Below are positions 59,455 through 64,000 of a DNA stretch of 64,000 bases, piece by piece. Position numbers and translations under genes: made by a program. The stretch comes from an uncultured bacterium (GTDB lineage: Bacteria > Actinomycetota > Coriobacteriia > Coriobacteriales > Eggerthellaceae): NCBI GenBank assembly GCA_937890835.1, contig CALADF010000049.1:21155-85154 (forward strand), written 5' to 3'. Positions within the stretch are counted from its first letter, which is position 1, and every line of letters begins with the position of its first letter. Below the pieces are notes generated by a model. It searched no databases, was not told where the DNA came from, and saw only the letters and a program-made list of their open reading frames with translations.

Positions 59455-60327
59455 ATGTACCTCCATGCGGACGATTTCGGAATCACCTTCGAGCAAGCCC
59501 GTGACATACTCAAGCTGAGCGATTCATGCGGAGGAAACGGAAGCTTGACGAGCGTCAGCGCGTTCGCGAACAGCCCCGCGTTTCCCGACGCCATCGCCCT
59601 CGCGCTTCCCCACGCGCGCGCAGGTCGCTTGCGCGTGGCGCTGCACGTAAACCTCGTCGAGGGGTATCCGGTCGCCCCGGCGGATGAGCTCGACATGCTC
59701 GTCGACGAGCGGGGCGCGTTCAAGCTCGACTTCCTCGGGCTGCTCATAAAGGGAGCGGGACCGCAGCGCGCAAAACTCGCAGATCAGATCGAACGAGAGT
59801 GCGCAGCTCAGATCGCGCGCTTCGTCGCGGAGTTCCCAGAGTCCCGAAGCGGCCTGATCGTCGACAGCCATCAGCACGCTCACGCCATCCCCGTCGTCTT
59901 CGACGCGCTTTCGACGGCGGCACGAGCGCAGAACTGCCGCATCTCGCACATGCGCATACCCGAGGAGAGGCTCTCGGCTTACCGCGCATGCGGGCGCGCA
60001 GCCGACATCGGCCTCGCCAACCGCGCGAAGTGCCTGATCCTCAACCGGCTTTCCCGCCGAATGAGGGAAAACCTGCCTCGGGGGTGCAAGACAGGGCCGT
60101 TTTGCGGAGTAGCCTTATCGGGGTCGATGGACCGCATGGACCTGCGCCTCGCACGCGCCATCGAGCAGGCCTCGAGCGTGGAGGACGGGGAGCTCGAGGT
60201 GCTCTTCCACCCCGTCTCAGTCTCCGACGACCTCTGCCTCGACCCCGAGAACAAACCGTTCGCCGCAGCATGCGCGTCCCCTGCGCGCGATGCAGAGGCC
60301 CGCGTCGTGCGGGAATGGCCGCGCTGA
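59455..60327 (+). CDS. YdjC/ChbG-like carbohydrate deacetylase
   Basis: 290 residues. YdjC family: the metal site begins MYLHADDFGITFEQARDIL (Asp/Asp), GNGSLTSVSAFANSPAF near 23 and RVALHVNLVEGYPV near 58. IVDSHQHAHAIPVVFDAL near 135 gives the His ligands. Members deacetylate N-acetylated oligosaccharides such as chitobiose. Divergent from the glycosyltransferase pair with a 147-bp AT-rich gap (59308-59454), so it may act on the same glycan. Confidence 0.85.
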   Translation: MYLHADDFGITFEQARDILKLSDSCGGNGSLTSVSAFANSPAFPDAIALALPHARAGRLRVALHVNLVEGYPVAPADELDMLVDERGAFKLDFLGLLIKGAGPQRAKLADQIERECAAQIARFVAEFPESRSGLIVDSHQHAHAIPVVFDALSTAARAQNCRISHMRIPEERLSAYRACGRAADIGLANRAKCLILNRLSRRMRENLPRGCKTGPFCGVALSGSMDRMDLRLARAIEQASSVEDGELEVLFHPVSVSDDLCLDPENKPFAAACASPARDAEARVVREWPR

Positions 60328-60349
60328 CGATAAGGGCGCGACGAAACGA

Positions 60350-60382
60350 GAGGCCGAGCGCACCTCGCGTGCACTCGGCCTC
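60350..60382 (-). terminator. Terminator between convergent deacetylase and XRE genes
   Basis: GAGGCCGAGCGCAC (60350-60363) pairs with GTGCACTCGGCCTC (60369-60382) with one mismatch. T residues follow on the minus strand, so it mainly serves the XRE gene. Confidence 0.75.
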
Positions 60383-60400
60383 GAGAAACGCAAACGGTCC

Positions 60401-61018
60401 CTACAGCATGTCCGCAAGCCAGCCGATGCCGTAGCCGATCGCGGCGCCCACCGCCGCGCCCGCCAGAATCTGCACGCTGGTGCGCACGCCCCTGACCCAC
60501 GGCTTCATCGCGCGCTCTCGGCGACCCTGCACGGTATCACGGTCGACGGGCTCGCCTTTGCTGTACGCCAAGACCTCGCGATACGTTATCAGGTCGTGCT
60601 CCTTCTTCAGCTTCTCGGCATGCCAGGTGGCGATGAGCAGCACCAGCAACGCGATGCAGATGAAAACGACGGTCGGGGTCATGTGCTCGCCCCAGCCCCA
60701 ACTCCACTGAAACGCCGCCCACACCACAAGCGCGAAGAACGCGAGCATGCTCACCCCCATGACCACGCCCAGCATGTTGAACTTCTTCACCGCATCGTCC
60801 ATGACCTTCTCCATTTCCTCCACGTCTCCTTTTATGAGAGAGTCCACGGTCGCGCCGAACACGGTCGAAAGAAGCAGCAGGCTTTGAACGTCAGGGTAGG
60901 TGCGGCCCGTCTCCCAATTCGATATGGTCTGACGGGAAACGTAGATTCGCTCCGCCAGATCATCCTGGGAAAGACCGAGGTTCGCACGATGCTCTTTTAT
61001 ATGAGCGCCCAACTCCAT
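60401..61018 (-). CDS. XRE-family regulator with C-terminal membrane segments
   Basis: 205 residues. Cro/C1-type HTH at 1-60: LGAHIKEHRANLGLSQDDLA, then VSRQTISNWETGRTYPD. Residues 60-85 form an amphipathic linker. Two strong membrane spans lie near 85-105 and 115-135, and another hydrophobic segment near the C-terminus (180-203). ATG 61018 is chosen because AAAGGAA lies 8 bp upstream. Probably a membrane-tethered repressor. 61019-61310 upstream holds no gene that I can support. Confidence 0.82.
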   Translation of the reverse strand: MELGAHIKEHRANLGLSQDDLAERIYVSRQTISNWETGRTYPDVQSLLLLSTVFGATVDSLIKGDVEEMEKVMDDAVKKFNMLGVVMGVSMLAFFALVVWAAFQWSWGWGEHMTPTVVFICIALLVLLIATWHAEKLKKEHDLITYREVLAYSKGEPVDRDTVQGRRERAMKPWVRGVRTSVQILAGAAVGAAIGYGIGWLADML

Positions 61019-61310
61019 TCGCTTCGTTCCTTTCGCGTTCGGGCGACCCAAGCCGCCGCAGAGGTTGTCAGATCGAGGGGAACTTTACCATCAAATGGCT
61101 TTATCGCCGCGCCCCACCGAAGGGTTTTTCGCTGTCAAAAGTCTTTATGCAAGCCTATGAGCTGGGGGGATGCGTTATGCAGCAGAGTGCTTGCGAAGCG
61201 GCGGCAAACGCGGCGTCGGCGAGGTCGCCTTCCTCCGCGCCCTGGAGCCGCAGGGGAAAACCCGACGCGACGCCGAAACGTTACGACGCGAACATCACCT
61301 CGCGCGCACG

Positions 61311-61335
61311 AAAAAGGCCCTCGAATCGAGAGCCT
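61311..61335 (-). terminator. Terminator of the peptidoglycan-binding gene
   Basis: AGGCCCTCGA (61315-61324) pairs with TCGAGAGCCT (61326-61335) with one mismatch. On the minus strand five T follow (61311-61315). It lies about 105 bp past the stop. Confidence 0.8.
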
Positions 61336-61440
61336 GGAGAACATCGAGCGGAAAGCTTTCCAAGACGCGTGCGGCACGGAAAAGACGCCGGCGGTCGCGG
61401 GCTTTGCGCAAGAGCGATGCACAACGCAGCGCGGCGAACC

Positions 61441-62337
61441 CTACGCCAAGGCCGCGCACAACGCGTCGAGCAGCGTGATGGCGAAGTGCTGCGCCGAACG
61501 GTCGGGGCCGGCATCCTCCCACATCTGCCCGGGGAGAACCACCGCGATGCGCGGCGGATGCGCACGATGCGCCGCCTCGATCGCGCTTCGCAAGCGAACG
61601 GGCAATGTCTCCTCGTCGTTGTAGGCGACGGCGGGAATGGACACGCCGTCTTTCGTCGCATCGAGCGTCACGTGGACAAGGAGCATCGACTCATCAGGCG
61701 GAACGGACAGCGCGTCGGCGCTGACGATCTTCGAGGTCGGGTTGGTCGCCTGCGCGAGGTTCGACATGCGCGACGCCACCGAGCGCGTGAACTCGTCGGT
61801 GCCGAACAAGCACAGCGCATGAGCCTCGAGCACATCGGCAGCACGGGCGAAACCCACGGGACGCGGTAGATGGGAGGCCTCTTTGCCCGCCCACGAATGA
61901 GCGAGGTTGCGCAACGCCGCGTAGGTATAGGCGCCGGCGATTCCGTCTGAGGGAAGGCCGAGATTCGTCTGCAGATTGCGCAGCGCAAGCTCGGTATGGG
62001 CGCCGAAGATAGCGTCTTCCACACCGCAGAAAAAGCCCAGGGCTCCAAGCGCCTGCTGAAGCTCCAAGACGTCATGCCCGTGGAAGTACGGCATACGCAG
62101 GTACAGCGTGCGGTCGCCGAGGTTGTACGACGCATCGACGAGCGCCGCCCAGACCTTCTCGGAAACCTCGCCGGAGACGGGAACGCGCACGTTCGCGCAA
62201 AAATCGCGCACCGCCTGCGCGGTGCCCTCGTCGTAGACGCCCGTGACCTGCTCCTGCGCCAGATGCCCGACCGTGACAAGACGCTGCTGCACATCCTCGA
62301 CGGCGGCGCCGCGGTCGCCGATCTTGATCGTATCCAT
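61441..62337 (-). CDS. Peptidoglycan-binding protein with two PG_binding_1 repeats; amidase-like part degenerate or absent
   Basis: 298 residues. Two PGB repeats: IGDRGAAVEDVQQRLVTVGH near 5 and GHDVLELQQALGALGFFCG near 87, each followed by the GLPS/ DGIAG-type turn. The C-terminal 130 residues look like an alpha/beta fold (LLVHVTLDAT, RIAVVLPGQMWE) but lack the zinc-binding His and Glu motifs of Amidase_3. The layout recalls actinobacterial CwlM, which also has lost amidase function and regulates peptidoglycan synthesis. No signal peptide, so it would be cytoplasmic. 22 bp downstream of the polyprenyl synthase. Confidence 0.75.
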   Translation of the reverse strand: MDTIKIGDRGAAVEDVQQRLVTVGHLAQEQVTGVYDEGTAQAVRDFCANVRVPVSGEVSEKVWAALVDASYNLGDRTLYLRMPYFHGHDVLELQQALGALGFFCGVEDAIFGAHTELALRNLQTNLGLPSDGIAGAYTYAALRNLAHSWAGKEASHLPRPVGFARAADVLEAHALCLFGTDEFTRSVASRMSNLAQATNPTSKIVSADALSVPPDESMLLVHVTLDATKDGVSIPAVAYNDEETLPVRLRSAIEAAHRAHPPRIAVVLPGQMWEDAGPDRSAQHFAITLLDALCAALA

Positions 62338-62359
62338 TATGCCCGCTTTCGTCTTGTCG

Positions 62360-63409
62360 CTACTTCAACCGGTTCACAAACCAGTCCGCCATCGAGATAA
62401 GCAGATCGCGCGATGCCGAAGGCCCGATCCCATCGGCCAGGCGCTCCTTGGCAGCCGACGTGAGGCCCTCCGCGTAAGCGCGCGCGTAATCGATGGAGCC
62501 CGCATCCTCCATAATGCGCACCGCCTCGGCGAGCACCGCGGGATCCTTCTCTTTCGACGAGAGAATCTCGATGAGACGCTCACGCTCCGAGGAGTGCTGA
62601 AGAGCATGCACGACCACGAGCGTGCGCTTGCCCTCGGTGATGTCGTTGCGGAAGTCCTTCTTAGTGCTCTCCTCCGCGCCGATAAGGTTCAGCAGGTCAT
62701 CCTGAATCTGGAAGGCGAGGCCGGTGTCGAGACCGTAGCTGCGCAGCGCCTCGATCTCCTCCTCGGAGCCCCCGCCGACGATGGCGCCCACCGCGAGGGG
62801 GACGGCGCCGGAATAATGCGCGGTTTTATGGGTGGCCATGACCAGGTAATCCTCGGGCGTGATGTCGTAGCGCTCATCACGAGCCCAGCCGATGTCGAGG
62901 GCCTGCCCTTCGATGGTGCGACGCGTCATATCCGTCAACTCGGTGATGACGCGGACCTTCGTGGAATCGTCGAGCAAATCGTCGTTGACGACCGTGCCGT
63001 TGACGAGCGAAAGCGCGAGGTCGCCCATGTTGATGGCAAGACCGAGGCCCTCGGAGAGGTGCAGGCAGGGCTCCCCGCGACGAAGCTCCGCCTCGTCGGC
63101 GATGTCGTCGTGAATGAGCGCGGCGGTATGGAAGTGCTCGATGGCGGCGGCGGCCGAAAGCGCACGCCGGACATCGCCGCCGACGGCGATGCACGCCGCG
63201 AAGCTGATGAGAGGACGATGGCGCTTTCCGCCGTTCGCGCTGTAGGAAAGCAACGGGTCGTAGAGATACCGGTTCATGTCCGGATGCGTTCCACGGGGAA
63301 TGTAGGCGTTGATGAGCCCGCCCACCTTCTCGGCGTAGCTGACGAGGTACTGCTCAAAGGAATCGGGCGGCTCGGTCACGCCCTCGAGAATCTCGTTAAT
63401 GTTTTCCAT
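62360..63409 (-). CDS. Trans-polyprenyl diphosphate synthase (GGPP/FPP type)
   Basis: 349 residues. First aspartate-rich motif HDDIADEAELRRG near 99, second QIQDDLLNLIG near 234, GGKRHRPLISFAA near 60 and KTAHYSGAVP near 195. This makes allylic diphosphates from IPP, probably for quinone side chains or as primer for UppS. Chain length cannot be decided here. Its extended -10 promoter lies upstream. Confidence 0.9.
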   Translation of the reverse strand: MENINEILEGVTEPPDSFEQYLVSYAEKVGGLINAYIPRGTHPDMNRYLYDPLLSYSANGGKRHRPLISFAACIAVGGDVRRALSAAAAIEHFHTAALIHDDIADEAELRRGEPCLHLSEGLGLAINMGDLALSLVNGTVVNDDLLDDSTKVRVITELTDMTRRTIEGQALDIGWARDERYDITPEDYLVMATHKTAHYSGAVPLAVGAIVGGGSEEEIEALRSYGLDTGLAFQIQDDLLNLIGAEESTKKDFRNDITEGKRTLVVVHALQHSSERERLIEILSSKEKDPAVLAEAVRIMEDAGSIDYARAYAEGLTSAAKERLADGIGPSASRDLLISMADWFVNRLK

Positions 63410-63451
63410 AATGCTTTCTCACCGCGAATCAACATAAAACTAGAATCAATG

Positions 63452-63460
63452 ATAATAGCA
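63452..63460 (-). promoter_or_regulatory. Extended -10 promoter element of the polyprenyl synthase operon
   Basis: TGCTATTAT on the minus strand, an extended -10 (TGn plus TATTAT), about 45 bp before the ATG. The -35 region is weak. Confidence 0.55.
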
Positions 63461-63629
63461 CAACGGACTCTCGCCGATTTCAGGCCGGGTCGTTCGCTAA
63501 TTTTCCGCACGAGACGCGCATGCCGCCGAGGTTCATCGACGCAGACGGGACCAACGGCGAAGTTATGGTACCATTCTCCTCGCTTGAACGGTCCCGGCGC
63601 AGTCGCGTCGGTGCCGGAAGGCGACATGA

Positions 63630-63712
63630 GGGGGCGTGGCGGAATTGGCATACGCAGCGGACTTAAAATCCGCCTCTTCGGATTGTGGGTTCGAGTCCCA
63701 CCGCCCCTACCA
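63630..63712 (+). tRNA. tRNA-Leu(UAA)
   Basis: Full cloverleaf, 83 nt with encoded CCA. Acceptor GGGGGCG pairs with CGCCCCT (one G-U pair). Anticodon loop CTTAAAA gives TAA. The class II variable arm CTCTTCGGA lies between anticodon and T arms. T loop GGTTCGAGTC is standard. A terminator follows directly. Confidence 0.95.
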
Positions 63713-63948
63713 CAAAAGGCTCGGGCGAGGGCGCAGCTCTCGGTCGAGCCTTTTGCCTTGCGGGGGGGGACTCGAACCGGGAGGTCGCACGCCGTCAAGC
63801 GGGCATGCCCCCCGGCATGCCCGTAGGCGGGCGCCGAAGGCGCGAAGCGCCGGAGGCCGAGAGCGTTCGCCGAAGGCGGACGCGGGAGTCCCACCGCCCC
63901 TACCACAAAAGGCTCGAGCGAGGGCGCAGCTCTCGGTCGAGCCTTTTG
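63693..63948. repeat. Duplicated tRNA-Leu 3' end plus terminator (63-bp direct repeat)
   Basis: 63693-63755 (from GAGTCCCA of the tRNA T arm through CCA and the terminator) recurs at 63886-63948 with one base change. Starts are 193 bp apart. Between the copies is GC-rich DNA with several nested hairpins (for example GGGCATGCC and GGCATGCCC near 63800-63820) and no gene. Such duplication of a tRNA 3' end is what site-specific integration or an attachment-site remnant leaves. Confidence 0.9.
63713..63755 (+). terminator. Terminator of tRNA-Leu
   Basis: CAAAAGGCTCG (63713-63723) pairs with CGAGCCTTTTG (63745-63755), with a T-run at the end on the + strand. Confidence 0.85.
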
Positions 63949-64000
63949 GGATATAGGCAAAAAAGTGTGTCCGTTTATCCACTCTTTTGCCAGTTCACAA

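Noticed and set aside
63756..63800. A second, reverse-strand tRNA suggested by GGACTCGAACC
   Set aside because: Only a T-arm-like fragment is present; no acceptor, D arm or anticodon arm could be paired.

Overview
The window looks like a chromosomal segment of a high-G+C anaerobic actinobacterium of class Coriobacteriia, most likely Eggerthellaceae-like. This is inference. It rests on the actinobacterial-type essential genes, a molybdenum-cofactor locus, a membrane-bound LuxR-type regulator beside transporters and a hydrolase, and a VaFE-repeat sortase-anchored surface protein. Most genes lie on the minus strand.

Layout. 1-9000: 5' end of glmM, hisE, and the rpoB-rpoC operon behind a clear sigma-70-type promoter. 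The beta' subunit has a C-terminal extension that looks like a second alpha-CTD. 9-15.5 kb: two small membrane proteins, a YacP-type NYN nuclease, an RlmB-type rRNA methylase, and an ABC1/UbiB kinase with a phasin-like partner. 15.5-36 kb: the widely conserved pyrH-frr-uppS-cdsA-dxr-rseP-ispG-proS block, broken in two places. Between dxr and rseP sits a 1508-residue plus-strand surface protein. Between frr and uppS sits a module of lower visible G+C: a membrane LuxR regulator with a near-perfect 37-bp palindrome at its 5' end, two paralogous MFS transporters and a YtcJ-type amidohydrolase. 36-45 kb: an HtrA-type protease, a polar amino acid ABC importer, and a molybdenum locus (polyferredoxin, MobB-MobA fusion, ModD). 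45-51 kb: a candidate orphan small RNA, then recR, ybaB, dnaX, a DedA protein and the SRP RNA. recR carries a (GGTTG)n tract just upstream of its ribosome-binding site. 50.6-55 kb: a Phd/RelE-like toxin-antitoxin pair, aspS and hisS. 55-60 kb: an autoregulated-looking PadR regulator with a NifX-like protein, a GT-C/GT2 glycosyltransferase pair and a YdjC-type deacetylase. 60-64 kb: an XRE membrane regulator, a two-repeat peptidoglycan-binding protein without visible amidase motifs, a polyprenyl synthase, and tRNA-Leu(UAA) whose 3' end plus terminator is duplicated 193 bp downstream.

How the genes fit together. uppS, cdsA, dxr, ispG and the polyprenyl synthase serve isoprenoid, lipid-carrier and phospholipid synthesis. 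The two glycosyltransferases probably use that lipid carrier. recR, ybaB, dnaX and ffs form a recognisable conserved group. mobBA, modD and the polyferredoxin point to molybdoenzyme-based anaerobic respiration encoded elsewhere. The best candidates for undescribed biology are the alpha-CTD-like tail on RpoC, an RseP-type protease with a winged-helix-like insert where a PDZ domain is expected, the LuxR/MFS/amidohydrolase module with its palindrome, the pentanucleotide tract before recR, and the orphan small RNA.
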